From Christiangramia lutea (GTDB taxonomy: Bacteria; Bacteroidota; Bacteroidia; Flavobacteriales; Flavobacteriaceae), in contig NZ_JAKVTV010000001.1 of NCBI RefSeq assembly GCF_022489035.1, positions 1,332,026-1,396,025 on the forward strand: 64,000 nt of DNA. The letters are read 5' to 3'. The notes beneath the pieces are model-generated. The model was not told the DNA's origin, ran no database searches, and saw only the letters and a list, made by a program, of their open reading frames with translations. Positions 7,914 to 17,600 of this stretch are shown here, piece after piece. A program made the position numbers and the translations under genes. Within the stretch, counting starts at the first letter, position 1. Every line of letters starts with the position of its first letter.

Positions 7914-8843
7914 ATGAATATTGAAAAAGAACTTCACGAAACCGGCGGGTTTTTAAACCTTGACCTCCTCGCTAAACAGGTGGTGGAAGGTTATATTTCT
8001 GGAATACACAGGAGTCCGTTTCACGGCTTTTCAGCTGAATTTGCTGAACATAAGATCTATAATACCGGCGAGAGTACCCGGCATATAGACTGGAAGCTTT
8101 TTGCCAAGACCGATAAGCTCTATACCAGGCGGTATGAGGAGGAAACCAATTTAAGGTGTCACTTAATATTAGATAATTCCGCCTCGATGCATTATCCGGC
8201 ATTAAAAGTCCAAAATATCACTTCTTTAAATAAGATTGGATTTTCGGTTCTGGCATCGGCCTGTTTAATGCAGATCTTAAAACGACAAAGGGACGCTGTA
8301 GGTGTTAGTATCTATAGTGATGAATTCGAGTTCTACGCGCCGGAGAAATCCAGTGAGCGGCATCACCATATGTTGTTGAACAAGTTGAATGAGATCTTAA
8401 GATCATCTGTTAAAAAAAAGAGCACTGATACCTACACTTTTTTACATCAGATCGCAGAGAAATTAAAGCGCAGGTCACTTATCTTCCTCTTTACCGATAT
8501 GTTTCAGGCAGATGCCGATGAAGAACGCTTATTTGAAGCTTTGAGGCATCTAAAATATAACCGGCATGAAGTGATCCTTTTTCATGTGATGGATGAAAAA
8601 AAGGAATTGGAATTTAGTTTTGAGAATACCCCCAGGAGATTTACTGATGTGGAAACGGGAGCTGAGGTAGACCTTTATTCAGATAATATCAGGGAAAACT
8701 ATAAAAAAGCGGTAGAAAAATACCTGGCAGATCTGAAAATGCAATGTGCGAAGTATCGAATTAAGTATGTGGAGGCAGACATCAATAAAAATTTCGACAA
8801 TATTATGACGGCATATTTACTTGAAAAACAAAAGTTTGGATAA
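7914..8843 (+). CDS. DUF58 domain protein (VWA-like, MoxR-associated family)
   Basis: 309 residues without signal peptide or membrane segments. The DUF58 core is clear: FAEHKIYNTGESTRHIDWKL followed by TRRYEEETNL, then a VWA-like fold whose metal-site analogue is LILDNSASMHYP (DxSxS pattern). Proteins of this type usually act with a MoxR AAA+ ATPase and BatA/BatB-type proteins, in stress response or maturation of periplasmic complexes. None of those partners is next to it here. Its direct neighbours are trxA and tRNA-Asp, each with its own signals, so it seems to be an orphan member. A start at 7914 gives a complete N-terminus. Confidence 0.82.
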   Translation: MNIEKELHETGGFLNLDLLAKQVVEGYISGIHRSPFHGFSAEFAEHKIYNTGESTRHIDWKLFAKTDKLYTRRYEEETNLRCHLILDNSASMHYPALKVQNITSLNKIGFSVLASACLMQILKRQRDAVGVSIYSDEFEFYAPEKSSERHHHMLLNKLNEILRSSVKKKSTDTYTFLHQIAEKLKRRSLIFLFTDMFQADADEERLFEALRHLKYNRHEVILFHVMDEKKELEFSFENTPRRFTDVETGAEVDLYSDNIRENYKKAVEKYLADLKMQCAKYRIKYVEADINKNFDNIMTAYLLEKQKFG

Positions 8844-8880
8844 GGCATGAAAAATTAGTTTGAAAAATTTTAAAAAAAGG

Positions 8881-8911
8881 TTTGGTGAATCTAAAAAGGG
8901 GCGTATATTTG
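8881..8911 (+). promoter_or_regulatory. Promoter of tRNA-Asp
   Basis: TTTG (8881-8884), exactly 19 bases, then TATATTTG (8904-8911): a full match to the Bacteroidota sigma-A consensus. Transcription should begin a few bases before the tRNA at 8930. Confidence 0.85.
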
Positions 8912-8929
8912 CCCTCGCAATAACGCAAC

Positions 8930-9003
8930 GGTCTGGTAGTTCAGTTGGTTAGAATACCTGCCTGTCACGCAGGGGGTCGCGAGTTCGAGTCTCGTCCAGA
9001 CCG
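8930..9003 (+). tRNA. tRNA-Asp (anticodon GTC)
   Basis: The acceptor stem GGTCTGG pairs with CCAGACC, with discriminator G at 9003. The anticodon stem CCTGC/GCAGG holds the loop CTGTCAC with anticodon GTC at 8964-8966. The T arm contains GCGAG-TTCGAGT-CTCGT. The CCA end is not encoded. A short ORF overlapping the tRNA is spurious. Confidence 0.97.
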
Positions 9004-9015
9004 CAAAATTGCAAA

Positions 9016-9046
9016 AAAGCCTCTCTTATTAGGGGGGCTTTTTTTG
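9016..9046 (+). terminator. Terminator after tRNA-Asp
   Basis: AAGCCTC pairs with GGGGCTT (one G-U) around a short loop and is followed by seven T residues. Confidence 0.75.
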
Positions 9047-9064
9047 GCACTAATGATTAGTTGT

Positions 9065-9180
9065 GTTGTTTATCCCAGGAGACTGGGATGTGTAGTTAAC
9101 CGAGTTATAATCCTATGTTGTGAGGATTTGGTTAACCAATGAAAAGCTTTTTTCCATTTGATGGAAGAAGGCTTTTTTGT
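9065..9180 (+). ncRNA. Run of three hairpins ending in a terminator; candidate small RNA
   Basis: Three consecutive inverted repeats fill the stretch. ATCCCAG-GAGA-CTGGGAT (9072-9089) has a GNRA-type loop. A two-level stem has outer arms GTTAACC (9095-9101) and GGTTAAC (9130-9136), with inner arms AATCCT (9109-9114) and AGGATT (9123-9128). A terminator-like hairpin with a T run follows at 9141-9180. No convincing own promoter is visible, so it may be read through from the tRNA promoter. No family recognised. Confidence 0.35.
9141..9180. repeat. Terminator-like hairpin, left copy
   Basis: The stretch holds TTTTTCCAT, then ATGGAAGAAGGCTTTTTT, a hairpin that closes on CCAT/ATGG and ends in a T run. 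A close copy lies at 10330-10371 in the same orientation, and together they bracket two unrecognised ORFs. From here to 9430 the DNA is AT-rich and I see no gene. Confidence 0.6.
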
Positions 9181-9430
9181 TTTTATAGGCTAGACGTTAA
9201 TTTCTCGCTTTCGTCAAATTGTCAAGTTTTTTCTTAAAAAAGGGATTTTTAAAGGGACCTATCTACAAATAAAAAGTTGCCTCTTTTTCTTACTTTCCTT
9301 CTAGAAATATTTTAATTACCTAAATTAAGGCAAAGTTGAATTTAGAAAACTAGCAGTAAAACATTTTTTCTAATTCACAGCCTTTCTCAGGGAATAGTCA
9401 ATATGTTACGTTACTGAATACTTTAGAAAT

Positions 9431-9706
9431 TTGGAGCTTTATACGAGGGCAGTGGATATAGCCAGAATAGATGATTTCTTAATGTATATTGGAAGGTATA
9501 CAACAGGTGAGGAATGTCAAGAGAAAACTTATTACGATATTGCTTATGCTACCTGGTCTAATTTATTGGAGGAAGTTCATGAATGGATTATAAGTAAGGG
9601 AGGAGAAGCAAGGATCATATCCAAATTAGCAGTACCGATAGAAAAATCGAAATTAAAGGAAGCTATAGAAAGTAATGAAAGTATTGATATGATTCTTTGT
9701 AATTGA
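9431..9706 (+). CDS. Hypothetical protein, TTG start or fragment
   Basis: 91 residues, not recognised. The frame is open only from the TAG at 9395, and it contains no ATG before the body of the protein, so translation would have to start at TTG (9431). Alternatively the ORF is the remnant of a longer gene. The sequence is mixed polar with a Trp-rich centre (TWSNLLEEVHEWI) and no signal peptide or membrane segment. It lies 13 bases before a small membrane protein gene, inside the AT-rich islet between the two terminator-like hairpins. A short co-transcribed pair is plausible, but I assign no function. Confidence 0.4.
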   Translation: MELYTRAVDIARIDDFLMYIGRYTTGEECQEKTYYDIAYATWSNLLEEVHEWIISKGGEARIISKLAVPIEKSKLKEAIESNESIDMILCN

Positions 9707-9719
9707 GAACTCTAACTAT

Positions 9720-10265
9720 ATGATTTATTTAAAACTATTTTTTACCTCAATTTGTTTTACAATTGTATATTTCATGCGTCTACCGTTAATTTATTACCCA
9801 CTAATTTTTGGGGTAGTTCTTAGCTTATTAAACATTAAAGAACACCGATTTAATCCAATTTTTGTTCTAATACTAGCAATTGCTGGGAGTTATCTAAGTT
9901 ATTTTGGAGGTTTGTATATGATGGATCCCGTTTATAACTTTCTTAGAATTTTTGGCTTAAATTCAGCTGATTTTTTAGCTCTTCAATCAGGTATTAATAT
10001 AATTCCGCCGATTATTTTATTTATATCCTATTCTTATATTTTTAAGGTAGATAGAGATAAAACCACAATTTTGATTTTTCTATTCTCCATTATTCTTTTG
10101 ATTATCTTAAATAATTTATTTGATGGCAGTTCTAGTAATCCACCGAGAAAACCAAAACCTTATCTTCCCTTCCTTATCTGGCCGGTTATAGTTAGTATTG
10201 GTTTCCAAGTAGCTCTTTATTGGAAGAAACTTACTAGAGATTTACACCAGATTAGTATATTTTAA
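9720..10265 (+). CDS. Hypothetical multi-pass membrane protein
   Basis: 181 residues with about five or six hydrophobic segments (roughly residues 2-20, 24-40, 47-65, 90-108, 116-130 and 143-163). A proline- and lysine-rich loop, NPPRKPKPYLPF, precedes the last one, and the tail is short and basic. I recognise no family motif and see no transporter signature. Base composition is clearly more AT-rich than the flanking housekeeping genes, which fits recent gain. It follows the 91-residue ORF by 13 bases. Confidence 0.55.
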   Translation: MIYLKLFFTSICFTIVYFMRLPLIYYPLIFGVVLSLLNIKEHRFNPIFVLILAIAGSYLSYFGGLYMMDPVYNFLRIFGLNSADFLALQSGINIIPPIILFISYSYIFKVDRDKTTILIFLFSIILLIILNNLFDGSSSNPPRKPKPYLPFLIWPVIVSIGFQVALYWKKLTRDLHQISIF

Positions 10266-10584
10266 AAATGATAAAAGTGAATTTTCATCAAAAATTGCAT
10301 TTTGTAGGTATATCCTAAAAGCGTCATTTGAAAAGGCCTTTTTCCATCGAGATGGAAGAAGGCTTTTTTTTAGAGTTAAGGGTTGATTCTCTTCTATTTC
10401 CGATAGCACTTCATCTTTAAATTATCTAAGATTTCGAGGGTGTACTTAATAGTTCCAATTTTCAATTTAAATTGTTGTAGTTGGTCAGTTGAAATGAGTC
10501 AAACAACTATAAATCAATTAAATAGGGGTGTAAATCCAAAAAAATTCTTAATATAATCTAATCTTTAACTAAATAGATTCGATT
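10266..10584 (+). other. AT-rich gap after the islet
   Basis: About 320 bases without a gene. It contains the second terminator-like hairpin (10330-10371) and an AT-rich stretch leading to the next gene. No clear TAnnTTTG element is visible. Confidence 0.5.
10330..10371. repeat. Terminator-like hairpin, right copy
   Basis: It shares TTTTTCCAT and GATGGAAGAAGGCTTTTTT with 9141-9180, in the same orientation, and ends in a long T run. It probably acts as the terminator of the small membrane protein gene. Confidence 0.6.
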
Positions 10585-11319
10585 ATGAAAAACTACATTA
10601 TGTGCGTATTAGCGGGGTTTTTATGTTTTACCTCGGTTAATGCTCAGGAAGACAGTGAACCCAAATCCCTTTACGAAACCATGTATATGATACCTAAACC
10701 GGGTATGAATAAGCAATTTGAAGAAGGCGTAGCAGCCCACAACCAGAAATTTCATGCCTCAGGAAATGATAATCAGTCCATGCTTAGAAGGGTTGAATAT
10801 GGTAATAAAGCTGGTTGGTATGTATGGGTGATGAATGGAACCTATGCTTCCCTGGACAATCGACCAAATGACGATGCTCATTCCAGTGACTGGGAAGATA
10901 AAGTAGGCGAGTATGTTGAGGAATATGGTACTGTAGATCTCTGGTCACTTAATAAAGAGCTTTCTTCTGGAATGGATAAATTCCGTAATCAAAAAAGATA
11001 CGAGGTATGGGCGGTATACCTGAAACCCTGGGAGGGATACAGGTTCGATGAATCGATGAAGAAAATTCAGAAAGCCTTTGAGAAGATGGGGAACCGCAGT
11101 ATGCTAGTGTTCGATTCTGAAGTGAGTCGCAAAGGCGGTGCCGATGTTGGTCTGGTTTGGGGATATGATAAGTTCGCAGATATGGAGAACGATAGTAAAC
11201 TGGTGGACACCTACGAGGAGATCAATGGTAAAGGTTCCTGGAGACTATTCCTTGAAGAGTGGAGAGATGTGGTTGAAGATATAGATATGGAACACCGGGT
11301 GAAAGTTGGTGATATGTAA
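10585..11319 (+). CDS. Secreted protein of unknown function
   Basis: 244 residues with a typical signal peptide (lysine, hydrophobic core, cleavage near SVNAQ, about residue 21). The mature part is rich in aromatic residues and has two similar halves. Each half begins with an ETMYMIPKPGMNKQFEE-like or YEVWAVYLKPWEGYRFDE-like strand-helix unit, which suggests a duplicated ferredoxin-like (dimeric alpha-beta barrel) fold. That fold is an inference from the pattern and not from a family match. There is no lipobox and no T9SS sorting tail, so a periplasmic location is likely. It is a single gene with its own terminator. Confidence 0.7.
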   Translation: MKNYIMCVLAGFLCFTSVNAQEDSEPKSLYETMYMIPKPGMNKQFEEGVAAHNQKFHASGNDNQSMLRRVEYGNKAGWYVWVMNGTYASLDNRPNDDAHSSDWEDKVGEYVEEYGTVDLWSLNKELSSGMDKFRNQKRYEVWAVYLKPWEGYRFDESMKKIQKAFEKMGNRSMLVFDSEVSRKGGADVGLVWGYDKFADMENDSKLVDTYEEINGKGSWRLFLEEWRDVVEDIDMEHRVKVGDM

Positions 11320-11342
11320 TAATAGAAACCTGAAAAATAGTT

Positions 11343-11368
11343 AAAGCTCCTGCCTGCAGGAGCTTTTT
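11343..11368 (+). terminator. Terminator after the secreted protein gene
   Basis: AAAGCTCCTG and CAGGAGCTTT form a perfect 10-bp stem, followed by T residues. The bases from here to the next start hold one -7-like element and nothing else obvious. Confidence 0.85.
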
Positions 11369-11552
11369 ATTTTAGTAATCTTAAGGAATTTTCTCACTTT
11401 CCAGCTAATCTTCAAAATTGTTATTTAGAGAAACTATTCCCGGATTCTCCATTAATCATTTAAAACTAGAGGTTTTCCGAAATTTTTGATTCATTAACCA
11501 GAATTGTCTTCCGAAAAATATCTTTAGAATCAAGATAATAGATCAAAAATTC

Positions 11553-11560
11553 TATTTTTG
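11553..11560 (+). promoter_or_regulatory. Candidate -7 element of the TPR regulator gene
   Basis: TATTTTTG is an exact TAnnTTTG match 63 bases before the start codon. The upstream TTTG half is missing or poor. Confidence 0.4.
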
Positions 11561-11623
11561 CCCGCGATAAAATGTGAATAAGATCAAAATTTGTTTCAAA
11601 AGAGCGCTAGCAGATTTTAAGCA

Positions 11624-13213
11624 ATGAGGAAAATTTTATACTTATTTTTCTTAATAAGTATTTGTGCTTCTGCACAAGAGGATAAACTGACTCCGGCCGA
11701 TAGCCTTTATTACTCACAATTCTACCAAAAAGCTACTCAATTAAGGGAGACTAACCTGGATTCAGCTTTATACTATTACCAAAAGCTCGAAGTTTTCCTG
11801 ACGGAAAATGATTATTCTAAAAAGCGATTTCGTGTAATGCTGGACATGGGTAATGTGTACCTCACGCAGGGACAGTCAGACAGGGCTCTGGAAACTTACC
11901 TGAAAATAGCTGAAGCTTCTCAGCTTGGTGAGGACGTTCAGTTTAAACTATATGCCGAGATTAGTATTGCGAACATCTATCTCGATTCCGAAGAATATCA
12001 AAAAGCACTGGAGCGCTTTGAGAATATCCGGGAAAATCATAGCGTGACCGATTCTTCAAAGGTAAATTTACTGCCATACTGCGTAATTTATAATAATGAA
12101 GGTATTGCCAATGAAAACCTTGGTATGTATGATGCGGCCGAAGAACTCTATCATAGATCCATCTCCCTTTCTAAAAAGTTAAATGAGCCATACAATTTGG
12201 CCAATGCATTTAGTAATATGGGGTCTTTGGAAGTGAAAAGGGAGAATTACCCAAAAGCTCTGGATTGGCATAAAAAGGCATTGAAAATTAGAGAGGAGGC
12301 TAACTTAACGCTTGGGATTACTCAATCACAGACGCATATTGGTGGCATTTTACTAATTCTTGGTAAGCCGGAAGAAGCAGAGGTGTATTTAAGAAGATCC
12401 CTGGAGCGATCAATGCAAATGGGCTATGAAAAGCAAAATATTGAGAACACCGAAGCTCTAAAACAGATTTATTACCAAAAAGGCGATTATCAAAAAGCCT
12501 TTGAAATTCAGCGGCTGGAAATGGATTCCCGTGCGGCGGTTTTTGACGAAGAAAGTATCAAGAACCAGGAAAGGCTGAAAGCAAAATATGAATATGAGCT
12601 CGAAAAGCAGATCGAGGAGAAGAACCGTGAATACCGTGAGACCGTATACAAGTTCATATTTGGGTTATTGGTGCTATTGCTAATTATAGCATTTATCTTA
12701 TACCGGCTTCAGACTATCAAAACCAGGCAGCAGCAATTAAAAACTGAAAACATCAGGAAAGAAAAACACCTTTTAAATCAGGAACTGGATTATAAGAATA
12801 AAAAACTGATGTCTAACCTGATGTTCCTCCTCCAAAAGAATGAGATGATCTCGGGTTTGATTGAAAAACTGCGGGAAACCAAAAAACTAACCAAAACCCA
12901 AACCGATAAAAACATTACCTCGATCATCCGGGAATTAAAGCATTCTCATAACAAGGAATCCTGGGACGAATTCGATTTGTACTTCCAGGAAGTTCATTCC
13001 GAGTTTTACGAGAAGCTATCATCCAATTACCAGCTAACGCCAAACGAATTGAAACTGGCAGCCTTCACCAAGCTCAAACTTTCCTCCAAGGAGATCTCCT
13101 CTTTAACCGGTCAAAGTATCCGAACTATTGACGTTGGCAGATACAGATTGCGTAAGAAATTAGGTATTACCAATTCAGAAACTAACCTTATCACATTCCT
13201 GAACAGTTTGTGA
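11624..13213 (+). CDS. TPR-containing, membrane-anchored LuxR-type transcriptional regulator
   Basis: 529 residues. Order: signal peptide or N-terminal anchor (1-~18), about six TPR units (~30-310; for example YNNEGIANENLGMYDAAEEL and NAFSNMGSLEVKRENYPKAL), a membrane helix near residues 343-362, a long coiled-coil linker, and a C-terminal LuxR/GerE-type helix-turn-helix (about 470-520: LTPNELKLAAFTKLKLSSKE, IRTIDVGRYRLRKKLG). The TPRs would be periplasmic and the HTH cytoplasmic, so a signal could pass directly from envelope to DNA without a kinase. Such proteins are common in Bacteroidota. It lies directly before the PorV-family gene and its giant protease, which are its most likely targets, but no binding site is identified. 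Confidence 0.8.
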   Translation: MRKILYLFFLISICASAQEDKLTPADSLYYSQFYQKATQLRETNLDSALYYYQKLEVFLTENDYSKKRFRVMLDMGNVYLTQGQSDRALETYLKIAEASQLGEDVQFKLYAEISIANIYLDSEEYQKALERFENIRENHSVTDSSKVNLLPYCVIYNNEGIANENLGMYDAAEELYHRSISLSKKLNEPYNLANAFSNMGSLEVKRENYPKALDWHKKALKIREEANLTLGITQSQTHIGGILLILGKPEEAEVYLRRSLERSMQMGYEKQNIENTEALKQIYYQKGDYQKAFEIQRLEMDSRAAVFDEESIKNQERLKAKYEYELEKQIEEKNREYRETVYKFIFGLLVLLLIIAFILYRLQTIKTRQQQLKTENIRKEKHLLNQELDYKNKKLMSNLMFLLQKNEMISGLIEKLRETKKLTKTQTDKNITSIIRELKHSHNKESWDEFDLYFQEVHSEFYEKLSSNYQLTPNELKLAAFTKLKLSSKEISSLTGQSIRTIDVGRYRLRKKLGITNSETNLITFLNSL

Positions 13214-13386
13214 GTTAAAATACTGTAGATAAGACAGATGAGTCTTATTGTATAGGTATTGTAACACTAATTATGAGGCCTGTATAGATTTTGTTACGCC
13301 AAAATTTAAAGTTGTCTTAACAATATTTTTTCATTTGAGAAATCAATAACCGGTGCTATGCAAAAAGCGCTAAAAACTAAACTCAA

Positions 13387-14457
13387 ATGAAAAAAATATT
13401 ATTTTTCTTTCTCCTGATACCTTTAAGCATGAAGGTAGGATTTGCGCAGGAGAGTTCTGGGGGGCAACCTACGGCCGCACCCTTTCTTTTAATCGTACCA
13501 GATGCCCGAAGTGGAGGAATGGCAGATATGGGAGTTGCAACGTCTACAGATGCTTACTCTCAATTCTTTAATCCTTCAAAATATGCCTTCATGGAGGGTG
13601 ATATGATCCTGGGATTAAATTACACTCCTTGGTTGAGGAATCTAACCAATGATGTATTTCTGGGAAGCTTTTCTTTCGCCAGAAGAATAAATGAGAGAAG
13701 TACCTGGGGAGTAGGAATGCGTTATTTTTCCTATGGGTCTATGGAACTGTCTGATGCTACCGGTAACAGCATGGGAAGTCAGAACCCATACGAGGTTGCT
13801 ATCGACGGAAGTTATTCCTTGAAGCTTAGCGAGAACTTTTCTACGGCAGTAACCGGAAGGTACGTACGGTCAGATTATGCCCTGGCAGACGAAGGTTCAG
13901 ACCTGAACACTTTCGTAGCAGATGTTGGAGCCTATTACCAGTCAGACCTGATGAAATTAGGGAAGAACCAGGGTATCTGGCGTGCAGGAATGGCCTTAAG
14001 CAATATAGGATTCAACGTAGAGCTTGTAGAAAATGGACCTAAATCTCAAATGCCTACCAACCTTAAACTAGGTTCTGGTTACGAACTTCTAATGGATCCA
14101 AAGAATTCCATTGCTGCCAACGTTGAGATCAATTCTCTACTGGTTAAAGACAGTGATTTTGGATCTTTGGTTTATGCACTTGGTGCAGAATACAAGTACA
14201 ATAATGTTTTCGCTTTGCGTACCGGATATTTCCATGAGGCTGAATCTGTCGGAAACAGACAGTTCGCCACCGTTGGAGGAGGAGTTTCCTTTAAAAGCGC
14301 AAGGCTTGACCTTTCTTACCTGTTCAACACTTCAGATGTTGCCAGTCCTTTAGAAAATACACTTCGATTTTCTCTTAGTTATGCTTTTGGGAATCATAAT
14401 AGAAGTAGTAGTGAGGTCATTGATGATGCTGAAGTAGAAGTAGCTGAAACCAAATAG
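13387..14457 (+). CDS. PorV-family outer membrane protein (T9SS attachment complex type)
   Basis: 356 residues. The signal peptide is cleaved near VGFAQ (about residue 21). The mature part starts with TAAPFLLIVPDARSGGMADM followed by GVATSTDAYSQFFNPSKYAF, the block that defines PorV/LptO. The rest is a FadL-like barrel of alternating strands, for example FARRINERSTWGVGMRYFSY. PorV binds the C-terminal domain of T9SS cargo and shuttles it to the PorU sortase. The next gene is a giant T9SS cargo, and no porU is beside this copy. It may therefore be the main PorV or a paralogue dedicated to that protease, which this window cannot settle. A short hairpin and a weak promoter-like TTG...TAGATTTTG lie upstream. 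Confidence 0.85.
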   Translation: MKKILFFFLLIPLSMKVGFAQESSGGQPTAAPFLLIVPDARSGGMADMGVATSTDAYSQFFNPSKYAFMEGDMILGLNYTPWLRNLTNDVFLGSFSFARRINERSTWGVGMRYFSYGSMELSDATGNSMGSQNPYEVAIDGSYSLKLSENFSTAVTGRYVRSDYALADEGSDLNTFVADVGAYYQSDLMKLGKNQGIWRAGMALSNIGFNVELVENGPKSQMPTNLKLGSGYELLMDPKNSIAANVEINSLLVKDSDFGSLVYALGAEYKYNNVFALRTGYFHEAESVGNRQFATVGGGVSFKSARLDLSYLFNTSDVASPLENTLRFSLSYAFGNHNRSSSEVIDDAEVEVAETK

Positions 14458-14624
14458 AAGGAATGAAGAAGCTGGATAACGAAAGCGTGGACAGCTGGCT
14501 CAACCGAAATGCCTCTCAGCGAAAGGCACTTCAGTCTATGTTAAATGTACTGAAGAGCAAAGAGTTACCTGAGTTTGAGGCTGAGGTTAATCATGATAAG
14601 AGTATTACAACTAAAAATAAAATA

Positions 14625-17600
14625 ATGAATAAAATTACACAGTTCTTTAAAAAACTGGGAATCCTAACAATGATGTTATGGCTAGCCGGTTCTTTAAATC
14701 TAATGGCTCAAAACAGCGATTTTGTGCCGGGAAAAGTCCGGATTAAAATTAAACCGGATAAGGTAGAATTGGTCGTTAAAGACTTGAACAAGGCTTCTGC
14801 CAATGGAGTTCTGAAAACAGGGCTAAGCAGTTTTGATAAAATCAGTGCAAGGTATTCAGCCTCCAAAATGCGTCGTCTTTTCCCACATGCCGGAAAAAAT
14901 GAGGAAAAACATATAAAGCATGGTCTTCACCTTTGGTATGAAATAAATGTTCAAACCGAGGCCAATATGGAGGCTGTGGCAAGAGAATATGGCGGAAATG
15001 AATATATCATTACGGCAGAGCCCATCCGTCAAAAATCGGTGAATACATCTGGAGTAACCCTGGCAGAAAATCCTGCTGCACCAACTATGGAAACGGTTAC
15101 AAATGACCCATATCTTCAGGATCAATGGCATCTTTCCAATGATGCAAGCCTGGAAGGCTCGGTTGCTGGATCTGATATCAATGCGCCCAAGGCTTGGGAC
15201 ATTAGCATGGGTACATCCAATGTGATTGTTGCCGTGGTTGATGGTGGTGTAGATACAGATCATGAAGATCTTAAAGATAATATGTGGATAAATACCGCAG
15301 AATTGAACGGTATACCAGGAGAAGATGATGACTTTAACGGGTATATCGACGATATATATGGATATAACTTCGCTGAGAACCAGGGAGAGATCACAGATCA
15401 GGACCATGGAACTCACGTTGCCGGAACGGTAGCTGCCACCAGCAACAACGGAAAAGGTGTAGCCGGCGTTGCAGGTGGATCTGGTAACGGAGACGGGGTT
15501 AAAATAATTTCTGCCCAGGTATTTAGCAATAACGGGTCAGGAAGCTTTGCACCTGCCATCGTATATGGTGCAGATAATGGTGCTGTTATTTCTCAAAATT
15601 CCTGGGGATATCAGTCTGCAGGTGCATTTGAGCAGGCAGTACTTGACGCCATCGATTATTTTATCGAAGAAGCAGGGCATTATCCTGGAAGCCCAATGAA
15701 AGGAGGAGTTGTGCTATTTGCCGCAGGAAACAATGGGAAGGATGAAATTCACTATCCTAGTTACTACGACCAAACAATAGCCATTGCATCTACCGGAACA
15801 AATTATGCAAAGGCCGATTATTCCAATTATGGAAGCTGGGTAGATCTTACAACTACTGGTGGAAACGTAAGACAGGGGAGTAAGAGTCAGGTTTTGAGCA
15901 CCTTGCCAGATAACCGCTATGGTTATATGCAGGGTACTTCCATGGCTACGCCTCATGCCTCTGGTATTGCTGCTCTTGTTATTTCTAAGTATGGTTCGGA
16001 AACTTTCACTAATGAAGACCTGAAAAAAAGACTATTTACAGGAGTTCGTGAAATAGAATCTTATAATCCCGATTTTAAAGGGAAACTTGGACTGGGCTTC
16101 ATGGATGCTTACCTGGCACTAGCTCCCAACGACGAACAGGCTCCGGCTACTATTAGTGATCTTAGCCTTTTGGGGACTTCAGAAGATTTTGCTACCCTGA
16201 ATTTCACAGTACCCACAGATGCCGGAGATCTAACTCCTTACGCATATAGATTAATGTGGTCTAAAAATACCGACATGTCTGAGGCTTCTGAAATGACGAT
16301 TAAGAACGATTTCAGAGAGGTAGGAGACCTTATCGAAACTACTGTGGAAGACCTTGATTTCGAAACTACCTACTATTTCTCTATCGTAGCAATAGATAGA
16401 TGGGAAAATGCCTCGGCGATGTCTAACGTGGTGGAGGCAACTACCAATCAGGGACCAGATATTGCCACCGACCTGGCAAACCTAAATTTTGAAATAGATA
16501 CCCAGGTAGATACAAATGCCCTGGATACCATCAAAATCCTGAATAAACAATCAGGAATTCTTAATTGGAATGCTGAAACCAGGCAGGTTTCTAATTCGCC
16601 ATCGTATACCAGTGCAGCCTTGCCGGCAAGAGGAACTACGATTAACCCCAGCCAGTTGACTGTGAAAAAGGAGCCGGTAGAGCTTATTCAGAAATTCGAA
16701 ACTCGCGGGGCGGTTCAAAATTCATGGGAGGCATCAGAGAAAAAATTTTTTGGTAGCAATCCAATTTATATTATCGGAGAAATTGATACTACCGCGACGA
16801 ACTCTTCGGCAACACGATTTACCGTGGAGGAACCAGATGGCTTCAACCTAACTTCGGTAAAGGCCTATTTAAACCTTGATCAGGAAGATGGTCCGGCAGT
16901 TCTGGAGATCTATAAAGGAGAAGAGATAAAAGAAGATAATCTTATCTACTCAGATGATCAGTTTAGAGGTCGGGATGAAAATGATTCCAGGTTTCATACC
17001 AATAGTTTGAACGAACAGTTGTTTTTCGAACAGGGAGAAACTTTCTGGATCGTTATTCATGTTCCGGCAGGAAATTTATATCCGCTTGGTGTAGGTCCGG
17101 AACTTAGCCCGGAACATTCTGATAAGGCCTTGATGAGTTTTGATCTTGGAGAAACCTGGGTTCCACTCGCTGGCGCCATGGATAACGATCAGTTTGTTTG
17201 GGCTGTTACGGCCTTAAGCCAGATCGAACCCCTTTACAAATATGTGAACCTTACCCCTAATGAAGGACAAATCCTGGGTGAAGGTGAGTTGGATATGGAA
17301 GTGGCGGTTGATGCAAGCCAGTTGATCAATGGTAATTACAAGTCTAATATCGTGATCAATTCCAACGATTCAGATACTCCTATTCACAGAGTACCCGCAG
17401 AAGTCAAAGTTACAGGCCATAAACCTGTGCTCTCTACTAATAACATTCTTGACTTCGGAAGTGTTTTTAACGGACTTTCCTCTACGAAGGAAATGACCAT
17501 TCAGAATACTGGTTTAGGAAGGTTCAGAACGCAGTCTATTACTTCTTCCAGCCCTAATTTCGTGGTTAATACTTCTGTATGGTCTTTGAATGTAGCGGCG

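Noticed and set aside
8945..9142. 65-codon ORF starting inside the tRNA.
   Set aside because: It overlaps tRNA-Asp and its terminator and has no protein-like pattern beyond the tRNA-derived part.
14856..15416. 186-codon minus-strand ORF opposite the S8 domain.
   Set aside because: The plus strand encodes the complete catalytic triad there, and the minus translation is Ile/Cys/His-rich noise.
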